Shown one piece after another: positions 9,316 through 19,789 of a DNA stretch of 64,000 nt. Below the pieces are notes generated by a model. The model worked only from the letters and a program-made list of their open reading frames with translations, did not search any database and was not told where the DNA came from. Every line of letters starts with the position of its first letter. The stretch's first letter is position 1. This stretch comes from Galeruca laticollis. Lineage: Eukaryota; Arthropoda; Insecta; Coleoptera; Chrysomelidae. A program made the position numbers and the translations under genes. Location: contig OY998175.1 in the NCBI GenBank assembly GCA_963921935.1, positions 305,559,484-305,623,483 of the forward strand, given 5' to 3'.

Positions 9316-11033
9316 CTTTGCTGATTCGTCTGCAGGAAACTTTCCATCTTTCATTTCGTCGATTAAATTTTCTGGCACACCGGTATATCGCTGACATTTT
9401 GTATGCCACTCGGCCTCCTTCGCTTTTATCTTATCACTGAGTAGCTTGAAAAAGAAGAAACTCACATTAATAATCAAATAACGATCTACAGAAAATATTA
9501 CTAGGATTTATTTTTATACAGATAAATGGCATTCAACCAATTACAGCTTCCCTTAAACTTCTTGATTGAACTTGATCAACAGCTGCTGAAAATACTTCAC
9601 GTTTTCAATCACTTAATAAGTGCGCTCTTGGAGAAAGGAGCTGTGATATTGAAAAAGATTGGAGCACTTCGTAATGCTATATATGCAATAGTCATGATGT
9701 GATAATATTTCATAATTTTTGTTCCAGCTAGCCATCAAAATTGAGATTTACAAATGGTTCTCAAATCAACTTTTAACGTGACTACTTGCACAAGTCTTCT
9801 CATTTTCCTTGCTAGACTTTCTGAAATCAACCACTGCTAAAAACATTTCCTGTTTTCAACCAATGTTGTTAGAGAAGCTGTGATATTAAAAAAAATTGCA
9901 GTACTTGGAAATGTTATCTATATTTCGCAATATTTTTTGTCATTCGCAGATGATATTGTCACAATTACGCATAATATGGGAGATGGTCACTAATTTTAAA
10001 AGAGTAACATGCTGGCCTAGAAATGAGTCTCGAAGTCTTTGGCACGAATAGGAAGAAATGAGATAAATCGTCTTCTAGTACAACCAGAATGGGTAGCCTA
10101 TGGTGAGTTAAATATTATCTTAAAATGAGACTTGCCGATATGTTTACAAAGAAAGGTGTTGTATCCGCGATGATATATGGGGAGACGTTATGTACAGGAT
10201 GACGCTAAATGAAATCATAAGAAGTAGTACCATGCTTGATGACATCATCAAAATAATAGCTTAAAAGAAGTGGAAATGAGCAGAGCATGTAGCATGAGTG
10301 GCTAATAATAAATCTACCAAAAGAATGTTGGAAAGGAAATCTAGAACGTATAGGAGAAGAAGAGGAAGGCTACGAACAAGATGGAGTGATGTTATAAGGA
10401 GAGTTATATAAATACCGTCAAAGATATCATGTTTCTAGCTAGCTCCTTCAAGATGGAGTGATGTTATAAGGAGAGTTATATAAATACAGTCAAAGATATC
10501 ATGTTTCTAGCTAGCTCCTTCAAAGATACAGTAACCCTCAAAACTAAGAATGTTGAAGTCGAAATCTAGAACGTATGAAAATAGTAGAGACAGGCCAACA
10601 ACAAGATGGAGTGGTGTTATAAGGAGAATTATAGGAAACTGTATAACCACCTGAAAATATTTCTTTTTCATAGCGCCTTTAAAGATACAGTACCCATCAA
10701 AACTAAGACAAACTTTTGACGTGGATGTTTGCAGAAGTCTTCTCGTTTTCCTCGCTATAATTTTTACATTCAGGAAAATGTTGGGTCTGTAATTCTACAA
10801 ATAATACAGATACATTCATCCAAATATAACAACAATATACAATACAGTACGTTATTTCAGTTTGAAGGATTTTTATACCATTCAAAATATGTAACTTGTT
10901 AGATAGCCAGACACTGTTGAATAAAAGTTTCATTCAATTGTATTTAAGTATATTTTTTACTCACTTCTTTTGGTATCACACAATCCACATAAATGGCAAA
11001 ACAGCTTATAAGTATTACTGCTACCAACTTCAT
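9316..11033 (-). CDS. odorant-binding protein gene A (exons 1 and 2 only)
   Basis: The product would be a small secreted carrier of hydrophobic odorants in sensillar lymph. Exon 1 (11033-10965) is 23 codons, MKLVAVILISCFAIYVDC then VIPKE: a typical signal peptide followed by a consensus donor GTGAGT. Exon 2 (9444-9316) is 43 codons with acceptor TTCAAG and donor GTAATT. It includes AEWHTKCQRYTGVPENLIDE and GKFPADESAK, that is helices 1-2 and the first conserved cysteine of the PBP/GOBP family. Both junctions are phase 0. OBP gene B (59.4-59.7 kb) has the same exon lengths and phases; the two 43-residue exons share 14 identical residues, including C, YTGV, GxFP and the final K. The exon with the next cysteines is not found down to base 1, where only transposon sequence lies, so the gene is either broken or continues outside the window. 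Confidence 0.8.
10035..10430 (+). pseudogene. RTE-like LINE C-terminal scrap
   Basis: A plus-strand, heavily mutated C-terminus of a non-LTR polymerase: RNEINRLLVQPEWVAYGELN, later KWK*AEHVA*VANNKSTKRM and GRLRTRWSDVIRRVI. The order AWAAYGKL...KWAGHVAR...RGRPPTRWSDDI is a common C-terminal signature of endonuclease/reverse transcriptase LINEs in insects. Three or more stops and shifts are present. It lies antisense in the OBP A intron. Confidence 0.65.
10379..10690 (+). repeat. local tandem repeat of about 70 bp
   Basis: The stretch beginning AGATGGAGTGATGTTATAAG and ending GCTAGCTCCTTCAA occurs at about 10381 and again at about 10450, nearly identical. A third, diverged copy starts near 10603. 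The unit grew out of the RTRWSDVIRRV end of the LINE scrap. Confidence 0.85.
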
Positions 11034-11362
11034 TTTTTTGTATTTTGGATAATATCTGAAAAAAAGACATCACAAAATAACGAAAATTATTATTTAAGGA
11101 GAGAGATGATGTGCGGTGATTGAAGTATTCGATGTGGTAATGGGGCAGTCTACTCCATTATCGTGCATTGATGGGTCGTATGAAGAATTTCGGTCAGGAT
11201 TTTGTAGATCGATCAGTTCTAGGAATCCTTGGTGAAGAAAAGAGTTGGAAACTTCGTGATTATTGTATTTACTTAAGTTGACTCATGAATGGGACTACTC
11301 TAATCAAGGGTGGTAAGACTGAGATGTTATAAACATATTTTAGACGACATGTGGACTATATA
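11034..11362. other. intergenic, upstream of OBP gene A
   Basis: About 330 bp just upstream of the OBP A start codon on the minus strand, so its promoter should lie here unless the mariner displaced it. I see no clear TATA box or other site. Confidence 0.4.
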
Positions 11363-11770
11363 TACAGAGTGGAAAGACTAACTGGAACAAATTCTGTAAC
11401 TTGATAAATAAAGGTTTATCGCAAAATTCCTGAAATACGTCAATTTTTATTTTCAATGAGGCATACTACAAAGAGATTTCAGTTATCTCGGGGGCTGCAG
11501 ACAACCCCAACTTTTTTTTCAATGGAAGGGTAGACTGATTAATTTTTTATTTGAAAGCTTTTTCAATTGCAAATACAATTCTATTTTTTTTGTTACTTTT
11601 TATAAGCAATGTGTCGGAAAAAATGAAATAAGGTAAATATGTACTGAAATTACTTTAATGTATAGGTACATTTTTTCTTACTTAATAAGCCCTATAAAAA
11701 ACCTGCTCGGTAGTTTTTTGGTCAACTTTAACTGAATGTGATTGATTTGTTAGTACTTGTTTCCATTTCA

Positions 11771-12840
11771 ATGGGTAAATTTAGAACGAAAAATAAGAAA
11801 ATGCCCTATTGAACAGAGACGCATTGTATCGAAATTTTAAGGATGATCGGAAATGGGGACAGAAGTCGAACACGGGCTGAAGTCGCTCGTTTGTTTACTG
11901 AAGTTACCTTCAATTATTCGAAGTACGATTAGCAACATTGAAACTCGATATCGAGAGTTGGGCCACGTAAGGGATGCTTCTCGAAAAAAGCTTTAAAAGG
12001 TCGACGAAGAAGCCTAGTTGAACATATTGTTGGAAGTTGAATAAAATCCCGTTACTGCAGCTTGGCAAATAGCTCGCGTTCGTGGTGTCAGTCACATAAG
12101 CGTTTTAAAAATTTCCAAAGAAGCCAAAAAGCACCCATATAAGATGCAAAACCTGCAGGAGCTTAACGAAGATGATCCTGATCGTAGACTCGAATTTTGC
12201 GAACGAATTATAGCTTCTATCGATGGTGGACAAATTGCTTTGGAATGGGTGCTGTTTTCTGATGAGGATACGTTCACATTACATGAGCACGTCAATCAAC
12301 AGAACTGCAATTATTGGGCTGACGAAAATCCCTGTTGGATGCGAGAATGTCATACCCAAAGGCCTCAAAAAACAAACGACTGGGCTGGAATTATTGGGGA
12401 TCGCATAGTAGGTCCGATTATTTTCAATGGAAACGTAACCGGAGAAACATACCTTAATATGCTAAGAACTGTAGTGAATTTATTCCCCAATAATTTGGAC
12501 TGTGGTTTCAACTAGATGGGGCACCACCACGTTTTGCTCTAAATGTACGAACCTGTCTTAACGAAGTGTTTTCAAATAGGTGGATTGGAAGATGGGGCCC
12601 AATTGAATGGCAAGCAAGTTCACCCGATCTTACTCCATTAGATTTTTTGGGGTATATCTAAAGAGCAAGGTTTATGTCACTAAACCTCTCGACATCGCCT
12701 AGCTTCAACAAATAATCAGGGACGAAATTAGGCAGTAACGCCGGAAGGGTTACAAAATATTTGGAATGCTATTTATAATCGATTATGATGGATATTGTCA
12801 GCAATAAGGTGGAGAGCATTTTGAACATTTATTGCATTAA
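11771..12840 (+). pseudogene. mariner transposase, DD41D type, decayed
   Basis: The best continuous frame is 12144-12515: EDDPDRRLEFCERI, VLFSDEDTFTLHEHVNQQNC (first Asp), YWADENP and WAGIIGDRIVGPIIF. After a frame change come FQLDGAPPRFALNVR (second Asp) and WIGRWGPIEWQASSPDLTPL followed by DFF (third Asp). There are 41 residues between the second and third Asp, the DD41D arrangement of the rosa family. The usual final motif GEHFEHLLH ends at the stop at 12838-12840. The N-terminal third is scattered over frames with stops. Confidence 0.8.
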
Positions 12841-12917
12841 AGTAAGTTCAGTGAATATTTCCTCATTGCATTTTTTCCCAACACATTGCTTATAAAAAGT
12901 GACAAAAACAAATGGAA

Positions 12918-13065
12918 AATTAATGAAATTGACTGTCTCGACCCTTACTTCGTGGAATATGCTCATATTAGTGTTTTTAAATGAAACTCAAGGTCTCTAG
13001 TTAATTCCACAATATAATAATATTGTGGAATTAACTAGAGACCTTGAGTTTCATTTAAAAACACT
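12918..13065. repeat. head-to-head palindrome of PLE-type ends
   Basis: The sequence from TTAGTGTTTTTAAATGAAAC to CCACAATATAATA is followed at once by its own reverse complement, giving arms of about 50 bp meeting near 13017. The left arm extends further left by about 50 bp. The same block occurs at 37.0, 41.9 and 42.7 kb. AAATGGAA is duplicated at 12910-12917 and 13066-13073, so the pair arrived as one insertion. Confidence 0.85.
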
Positions 13066-13295
13066 AAATGGAATTGTATTTGCAATTGAAAAGCTTTCAA
13101 ATAAAAATTAATCTACCTACCCTTCCTTTAAAAAAACGTTGGGGGTGTCTGCAACCCCCCAGATAATTAGAAAGATAAACGAATCTATTTGTAATATGCC
13201 CAAATCAAAATGAAAATTGACGTGTTTCAGGAATTTTGCGATAAACCTTTATTTATCAAGTTACAGAATTTGTTCCAGCTAGACTTTCCACTCTG

Positions 13296-14040
13296 TATAT
13301 ATTAACGAAACTTTAACCAAGAAACTGTGTTCAGTATACTTTAATAGGGCGCCACATAATTTAAGTCTTTAAATATTGAAAATGTAGATGGATAAAACAT
13401 GATAATGTATTGTAGAGTTTTATGAAACTGTCTATCAAGTACTGTTGAATAATAACATACATATGAATTTTAACTCAAAAGCATATGTTAATCTGATATA
13501 TTCAATGTTACAAATGTGGTTGGAGGTATGAAATTCTATGAAAATTAGTTGGTTCACTAAAGATGCACAGGGAGAGATACTATATTGTCTCCGACAAAAT
13601 TGAGTTACTGTGAATTCATGCTATTGATTGTGAACAATCCAGTAGAAACTGGTTGATTAAGCAGTCTCAGATACAAGTTATATCGGGGCCAAAAGAGTTA
13701 AAAAAATACTGTAGATATTAAAAATAGAACAACTTACCGCTTATTCCAAAGCTGTTTGATTATGAATGTACAGAATATGATATAGGTATTTATACTGTTC
13801 TGTTATCTATGATAATTTATTTTATTTGAAAGGAAATGGATCCAACTTATAATTAAAAGAATATTGTTGTTCGTAATTAATCAATTTCGAAGACTATGAA
13901 GCTCATTAGAACAAAAATAGGTATGTAAATAATTGCTACACATTTTTCAAAATCGTTTTTATCAAAATATTGATAAATACCGGGAATAGGTCAATAGAAA
14001 TTTTCTTCATCTTTTCATAAAGAGCTTAGCAGAAAGGTTT
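13296..14040. other. AT-rich stretch without recognised gene
   Basis: About 745 bp, no convincing reading frame, repeat or RNA seen on either strand. Confidence 0.6.
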
Positions 14041-14054
14041 TATTTGCAAATTCG

Positions 14055-14265
14055 ACATTTAGATCAGTTCATTCGATAGTGAATTTCGAATCTCCTCAAA
14101 TACTCTGGAACTTTTTTGTGAACCATTTTATACACAATAGCGGATAAGCCCTTCGAAAACCCTGTTCAACAGATAACAATCCCAGTTGCTCTATCATCTT
14201 ATTCATAGTAGTATACCTGTTGCAACCTAAGACTATTCTCAGGAAGACACAAATAAAATTATTCT
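14055..14265 (-). pseudogene. LINE polymerase C-terminal scrap
   Basis: On the minus strand TMNKMIEQLGLLSVEQGF is followed, after a frame change near 14165, by VYKMVHKKVPEYLRRF. The pairing of a W/GLLSVEQR block with a KxxxxxxPEYL block is the usual end of CR1/L2-like and related LINE polymerases. Nothing upstream in the same orientation matches the rest of an element. Confidence 0.55.
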
Positions 14266-14279
14266 CGTTTTGGAAACTA

Positions 14280-14550
14280 CTGAATGTCAAGAAAGGCCCA
14301 TCACCTTTTATAGAATTGGAAAACCGAACCAAAATTGTCATCTAATGATTAAAGTGATTATGGCGTCAGAGGCTATTCTAAGAAATAAAGCCAAACTCTT
14401 AGAAAACAGAACTACTGAGTTTTTTTCAATAATTGGTGATAAGTCACTGACACAACAACAGAGATTAAAAAAACTTCGTAGTGAATTAGAAACTCGCAAA
14501 CAAAACGGTGAACAGGATCTGACTATTAGATATATTAACGAGCTCTGTCA
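14280..14550 (+). pseudogene. LINE ORF1 C-terminal scrap
   Basis: A plus-strand frame of about 90 residues: RIGKPNQNCHLMIKVIMAS, ILRNKAKLLEN, QQQRLKKLRSELETRKQNGE and DLTIRYINE. The sequence (G)KP..RPL.V...S...V..VL.N...L followed by R..LR.EL..R...GE..L.I is that of the C-terminal, RNA-binding part of many LINE ORF1 proteins. It stops where the satellite array begins and has no ORF2 beside it. Confidence 0.55.
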
Positions 14551-14554
14551 AGCT

Positions 14555-15270
14555 GCCCCCCCCCCTCGGTTAGATTTTTGTTACCAAAATGCTAGCACAC
14601 ATAAAGGGCACCTAGCACAGCCTAGCACACCATTTTTTATAGCTAGCACACCAACAGGTCACAATAAAAATGCTTTTGAATTCGGGTGGGGCCAGGTTAA
14701 CGCTAGCCCCCCCGGTTGGAATTTTTTCGCCAAAATGCTATCACAGATAAAGGACACCTTGCACAACCTAGCACACCATTTTTTATAGCTAGCACACCAA
14801 CAGCTCACAATAAAAATGCTTTTGAATTCGGGTGGGGCCAGGTTAACGCTAGCCTCCCCGGTTGGAATTTTTTCGCCAAAATGCTATCACAAATAAAGGA
14901 CACCTAGCACAACCTAGCACACCATTTTTTATAGCTAGCACACCAACAGCTTACAATAAAAATGCTTTTGAATTCGGGTGGGCCAGGTTAACGCTAGCCC
15001 CCCCCCCCCCCCCCGTTGGAATTTTTTCGCCAAAATGCTAGCACAGATAAAGGACACCTAGCACAACCTAGCACACCATTTTTTATAGCTAGCACACCAA
15101 CAGCTCACAATAAAAATGCTTTGGAATTCGGGTAGGGCCAGGTTAACGCTAGCCCCCTCCGGTTGGAATTTTTTCGCCAAAATGCTAGCACAAAGAAAAG
15201 ACACCTGCACAACCTAGCACAAAATTTTTAATAGTTAGTACATCAACAATGCTTTTGAATTCAGTAGGTG
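14555..15270 (+). repeat. 146-bp satellite array, C-rich orientation
   Basis: About five units. The phase marker GCTAGC before the C run falls at 14702, 14848, 14993 and 15148, giving spacings of 146, 145 and 155 bp. Each unit has a C run (17 C at 14998-15014), GTTGGAATTTTTTCGCC, several GCTAGCACA-type motifs and GCCAGGTTAACGCTAGC. Small open frames here are by-products of the repeat. Confidence 0.95.
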
Positions 15271-16470
15271 GGGGGCGTCTGCAAATAATGCTATGTTTAC
15301 ACGAATGAATGAAAATGTTGGATGTATTTGTCTCTAAACATCATTTTCCTATAAAAAATAGTCCCTAAAAAGATGTTGCCAGATTGTGCGTGATATTTAT
15401 ATTCTCCCATCTAGCAGGGTATTTGATTAATTAATAATTAACTATTATTTAATTCATAATTATCTATTTATTTTCAATTAATGCTAAAAAACGAAAAAAT
15501 ACAAAAAACCTTCTCTGTTAAAAATAATTTTGTTGAAATAAAACAAACTAATTAAATTCAACCATTTAGTCACGGAATCAGACACAATCCGTGCACGAAT
15601 AAGTTGCAAATTACGTCACACTATAAAAAAGGCAACGACAAACGTTTGCGTACAGACATGTTGGATAAATAAATATCCAAAAAAGCGTTGGATATGTCCT
15701 TTGGACAAAGTTGTGCAATCTGGGAAAGGGCGGCTGAGATCCCTAAAAATGTTCCAATATATTGAGAATACATGTTTTAGATTGATCGTGGTTCACTGTA
15801 GTCCTTATTTAAAAGAAACACTCAAACTCTATTTTTAAATTTGCCAGAATATTTATTGCCTAAGTTGATGGTTAATTAACCACTGTAATGATAACATAAA
15901 TATTGCATTTCACTATCAGTTTTTTTTTAAATTCCTAAGTTAACTTAGAACGTGCAGCTTCTAATTCTTAGAGCCGGTTAATCAGAGCTTCAAATATTTC
16001 TGTGGCATATCATAAAACACCAACACTACTTTGTATTTTTCAAAGTTTTTAGTATGTAACTGGCAATGTATGTTTTTACGGTTACAATCGTGCAACTCCG
16101 TTTTGAAGCAGATATCTTCAACCGATTGATTTGAAATTCTATATATACGTCTAGTTTGCATGCCAATCCATAATTAGGTATGTGACGTCATTTTAAATTC
16201 AACATGGCGGATCACCAAAGTTGGCGGAATAAAGAAAGTGGACTAATTTTTTTATGCTTTCTTACAATATGTGTATGAAATGGAAGGCAGCAAAATTGAT
16301 GACATAGGTATTTTTATTTTTCGAAAAACTAGGTATAATCCATCTGAAGTTTCCATCGGACTTTTTAAAAGGGTCGTTAAACCAAGTCTATCGTTAAAAT
16401 TTGAATTATTTTTATAATGCCGTTTTTATGGGTCTTAAGAGTAAATAAAATTCTTGCAGGTACATTCAAT
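15271..16470. other. AT-rich stretch without recognised gene
   Basis: 1.2 kb of mixed AT-rich sequence. I see neither a coding frame nor terminal repeats that would define an element. Confidence 0.55.
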
Positions 16471-17045
16471 CTGGCCTATTCAGATGCTTGGGTTAAGAAA
16501 GGGTTTCCACGAAGGGCTGATGGTTGTAATAATATGTATTCTTCCTAATAATATTACAAGCAACATGGACTATATAAGTAAAACTAATGATCTAACTATT
16601 TTCACGAGTGTTATTCGATAGAATATTTCTCGATTAGACGACATAAAACTGTATTAATGCGAAATCTATATTACGTATTTAAACAACATTACATGGTTCA
16701 TTTTCAATCACTTATTTTTGGATTAAACTTGAAGAATCGTTTTCAAACCGTGACATTTATATGATATTTTAAATAAAAATTATGATAATAACAACAATTG
16801 CTACTTAGACGTTACTTAGATACGGACTTAAAAGGGAAATTATCGGCCCTGCCGAAGAGTCATCTCCGAAAAGATCCTGCTTAATTTGGAATTTTTATCA
16901 TATGAGTGGAATGCTCCGAAAATTTTTCGTAACTACATTAAGAAACAGTTAAACCAGCCGTTTTACATATATATTCAACCTATTCATTTATCCATTCATT
17001 TATTCATCGAGTAAGTATAGCGTTATTTCACTGACCTCCGTCCCA
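16471..17045 (+). repeat. segmental duplication, left copy
   Basis: Matches 17755-18352 with few differences: shared stretches include GGTTAAGAAAGGGTTTCC, CTCGATTAGACGACATAAAA and CAACCTATTCATTTATCC. Each copy is followed by a G-rich satellite array, so a unit of about 1.28 kb was duplicated in tandem. In this copy the candidate exon of 18103-18321 is frameshifted by a deletion near 16878. Confidence 0.9.
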
Positions 17046-17049
17046 CTCC

Positions 17050-17745
17050 CCAGCATCAAGAGTGTAGTAAGTGTGCTTGCTATAAAAAATGGTGTGCTAG
17101 ATTGTGTTAGGTGTCCTTTATCTGTGCTAGCATTTTGGCGAAAAAATTCCAACCGGGGGGGGGGGGGGGCTAGCGTTAACCTGGCCCCACACGAATTCAA
17201 AAGCATTTTTATTGTGACCTGTTGGTGTGCTAGCTATAAAAATGGTTGTGCTAGGTTGTGCTAGGTGTCCTTTATCTGTGCTATCATTTTGGTGAAAAAA
17301 TTCCAACCGGGGGGGGGCTAGCGTTAACCTGGCCCCATCCGAATTCAAAAGCATTATAATTGTGACCTGTTGGTGTGCTAGGTTGTGTTAGGTGTCCTTT
17401 ATCTGTGCTAGCATTTTGGCGAGAAAATTCGAACCGGGGGGGCTAGCGTTAACCTGGCCCCACCCGAATTCAAAAGCATTTTTATTGTGACCTGTTGGTG
17501 TGCTAGCTATAAAAATGGTTGTGCTAGGTTGTGCTAGGTGTCCTTTATCTGTGCTAGCATTTTGGCAAGAAAATTCCAACCGGGAGGGGGCTAGCGTTAA
17601 CCTGGCCCCACACAAATTCAAAAGCATTTTTATTGTTACCTGTTGGTGTGCTAGCTATAAAAATGGTTGTGCTAGGTTGTGCTAGGTGCCCTATATGTGT
17701 GCTAGCATTTTGGTAAAAAAATTCCAACCGGGGGGGGCAGCTTGA
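17050..17745 (-). repeat. 146-bp satellite array, G-rich orientation (left)
   Basis: Inverted relative to the array at 14.6 kb. Units are marked by GCTAGCGTTAACCTGGCCCC at about 17169, 17317, 17441 and 17591, one unit being shorter. The array ends with GGGGCAGCTTGACGGACC, whose reverse complement also starts the 14.6-kb array. Confidence 0.95.
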
Positions 17746-17754
17746 CGGACCTTC

Positions 17755-18352
17755 CAAATGGCCGAATCAGATGTTTGGGTTAAGAAAGGGTTTCCCCGAA
17801 GGGTTGATGGTTGTAATAATATGTATTCTTTCTAATAATATTACAAGCTATATAAGTAAAACTAATGATCTAACCATTTTCATGAGTGTAATTCGATAGA
17901 ATATTTCTCGATTAGACGACATAAAACTGTATTAATGCGAAATTTATATTATTTAAACCACATTACATGGTATTTAATTACCCTTTTTGGTTCATTTTCA
18001 ATCACTTATTTTTGGATTAAACTTGAAGAATCGTTTTCAAACCGTGACATTTTTATGATATTTTAAATTAAAATTATGATAATAACAACAATTGTTACTT
18101 AGACGTTACTTGGATACGGACTTGAAAGGGAAATTATCGGCACTGCCGGAGAGTTATCTCCGAAAAGAAGTTATCTACGAAAAGATCCCGCTCCATTTGG
18201 AATTTTTACCATATGAGTGGAATATTCCGAAAATTTTTCGTGATTACAGTAAGAAACAATTAAACCAGCCGTTTGACAAATATATTCAACCTATTCATTT
18301 ATCCATTTATTTATTCATCGAGTAAGTATAGCGTTATTTCACTGACCTCCGT
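17755..18352 (+). repeat. segmental duplication, right copy
   Basis: The second copy of the segment at 16471-17045. This copy keeps the longer open frame described at 18103-18321. Confidence 0.9.
18103..18321 (+). other. candidate internal exon of an unknown gene
   Basis: An open stretch of 73 codons between an acceptor (TTACTTAG) and a consensus donor (GTAAGT). The translation contains DTDLKGKLSALPESYLRKEV and LEFLPYEWNIPKIFRDYSKK. I do not recognise the family. The amino-acid sequence is not low complexity and the flanking sites are good, but the other copy of the duplication is frameshifted, so at most one copy could be used. It may be a relic of a captured host exon. Confidence 0.3.
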
Positions 18353-18364
18353 CTCACTCCCCAG

Positions 18365-18790
18365 AATAAAAAGTTGCTGTGCTGTGCTGTGCTAGCTATA
18401 AAAAATGGTGTGCTAGATTGTGATAGGTGTCCTTCGTTTGTGCTAGCATTTAGGCGAAAAAATGCCGACCGGAGGTAGCTAGCGTTAACCTGGCCCCACC
18501 CGAATTCAAAGGCATTTTTATTGTAAGCTGTTGGTGTGCTAGCTATAAAAAATGGCGTGCTAGGTTGTGCTAGGTGTCCTTTATCTGTGCTAGCATTTTG
18601 GCGACAAAATTCCAACCGGGGGGGGGGCTAGCGTTAACCTGGCCCCACCCGAATTCAAAAGCATTTTTATTGTAAGCTGTTGGTGTGCTAGCTATAAAAA
18701 ATTGTTGTGCTAGGTTGTACTAGGTGCCCTTTATGTGTGCTAGCATTTTGGTAGAAAGAATCTAACGGGGGGCGGGGCAGCTTGACGGAC
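18365..18790 (-). repeat. 146-bp satellite array, G-rich orientation (right)
   Basis: About three units in the same orientation as the array at 17.05 kb, with the same terminal GGGGCAGCTTGACGGACC. Confidence 0.95.
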
Positions 18791-19340
18791 CTATAATAAC
18801 GACGCCCTGAATCACGAAATCTCGTCCTTCATCTTCCTGTTAGAATATTTACCGACTGATTTCTTCTTTCGCCTTCTAAGTCAAAATAGTATGCGTAATA
18901 TTTGGACCAGTCACTGTTAGGAGTGTGCATTCTATACATCGGATTTATGGGCTCCATATATTGTAAAAAATAATTTCTCAGGTGCTGAGTATTCACCAAT
19001 TTTCCAAAACCATTTATGGACTTCCTCGCGTTGTTCATGAGTCACCCGATTACTGCATTTTAATCTGCATTTATTTTACCAATGTGATCCGACTTTTTGA
19101 CTTTCCATCAGTTTCTTTTTAACATTCACGTATTCTAACCTCTCGTTTCTTCTTTTTTTGAAGATAGATCTTTTCCATGTTTCTGGTTTTTTAAAAACTT
19201 TTCAAGTTCGCTTCCTCGCAGAATTGTCGTTATCACTATCGAAGATGTTGCTTGTAATTGTGCTACCTATTGCTGAATTATCAGAATGTTGCCTGATAAT
19301 TTCCTGTTGCCATGTTGCGTTTTTGATAGTTTGTCACTTA
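18791..19340. other. stretch without assignable gene
   Basis: 550 bp. The minus strand has a 69-codon frame at 18829-19038 (EPINPMYRMHTPNSDWSKYY) that I cannot place. It may belong to the retroelement remnant to its right. Confidence 0.4.
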
Positions 19341-19344
19341 TACG

Positions 19345-19725
19345 TTCTATCAGATTTTCGCTGAAATCACAATTTCCTGCCAGTGTTTGACGAGTTGCTA
19401 TAAATTGATTTTAGTATTAGAATATGTTTCGTCCTCTCGTCTAAATATGGTTGCAAACGTTACTCGCTCTGATAAAGTATAACCTTTTTTTCCATAAAAA
19501 CTATCGAATACTATTATCAGCTTGGCATAACTTTTATCTACTACTTTATTAGATTTAAAGTAATCGTACTTAGCAACACATTATTTCTTTTAAAAGCTTT
19601 GAAGTTTCATCAGTTTTTGATAATTCAACCTCGTAAAAATCTAATTCCATTTCAAAACGTTGTTTATAATAATCCCATCCTTCTTTATCTGCATTAAATT
19701 TTTCAAGTTGAAAGTGGCGTAAATA
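19345..19725 (-). pseudogene. LTR retrotransposon gag remnant (gypsy-like)
   Basis: Minus-strand frames read WDYYKQRFEMELDFYEV, then KSYAKLIIVFDSFYGKKGYT, RVTFATIFRREDETYSN and LAGNCDFSENLIERISDKLS. The order W..Y.ERFE...L...Y..L...L..H......ER..F..R.Q...E....F...L..LA..C.F...L.....D is that of Ty3/gypsy gag proteins of insects. It is split over frames with several stops. It sits directly at the 3' end of the I-clade LINE, which probably inserted next to it or into it. Confidence 0.5.
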
Positions 19726-19789
19726 GTCGAATCCGCATCAGCCTCAAGGGCTATTAGCGGTCTGTAGCTATATAATTATGTTTGTTTAA

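Larger units (their letters stand above)
9445..10964 (-). other. intron 1 of OBP gene A, filled with repeats
   Basis: 1.5 kb bounded by GTGAGT at 10964 and TTTTTCAAG at 9445. It holds an opposite-strand LINE scrap (about 10000-10430) and a local tandem repeat. The rest (9480-9990 and 10690-10960) is AT-rich with no recognisable gene. Confidence 0.7.
11365..13295 (+). mobile_element. DD41D mariner-type transposon with long terminal repeats
   Basis: A Tc1/mariner element with TA duplications at 11363-11364 and 13296-13297. The inverted repeats are unusually long, about 260 bp each (11365-11626 against 13295-12876, not counting a later insertion), starting CAGAGTGGAAAG. The transposase lies between them. 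A 148-bp palindrome of Penelope type (12918-13065) was inserted later in the right repeat, with an AAATGGAA duplication. The element lies beside the start of OBP gene A. Confidence 0.85.

Noticed and set aside
14555..18790. CRISPR-like array of regular repeats
   Set aside because: The repeated unit is the whole 146 bp with no unique spacers, and this is a eukaryotic window. It is satellite DNA.
18829..19038. 69-codon minus-strand frame EPINPMYRMHTPNSDWSKYY as a host gene
   Set aside because: No recognised family, flanked by satellite and a gag remnant. Left as unassigned sequence.
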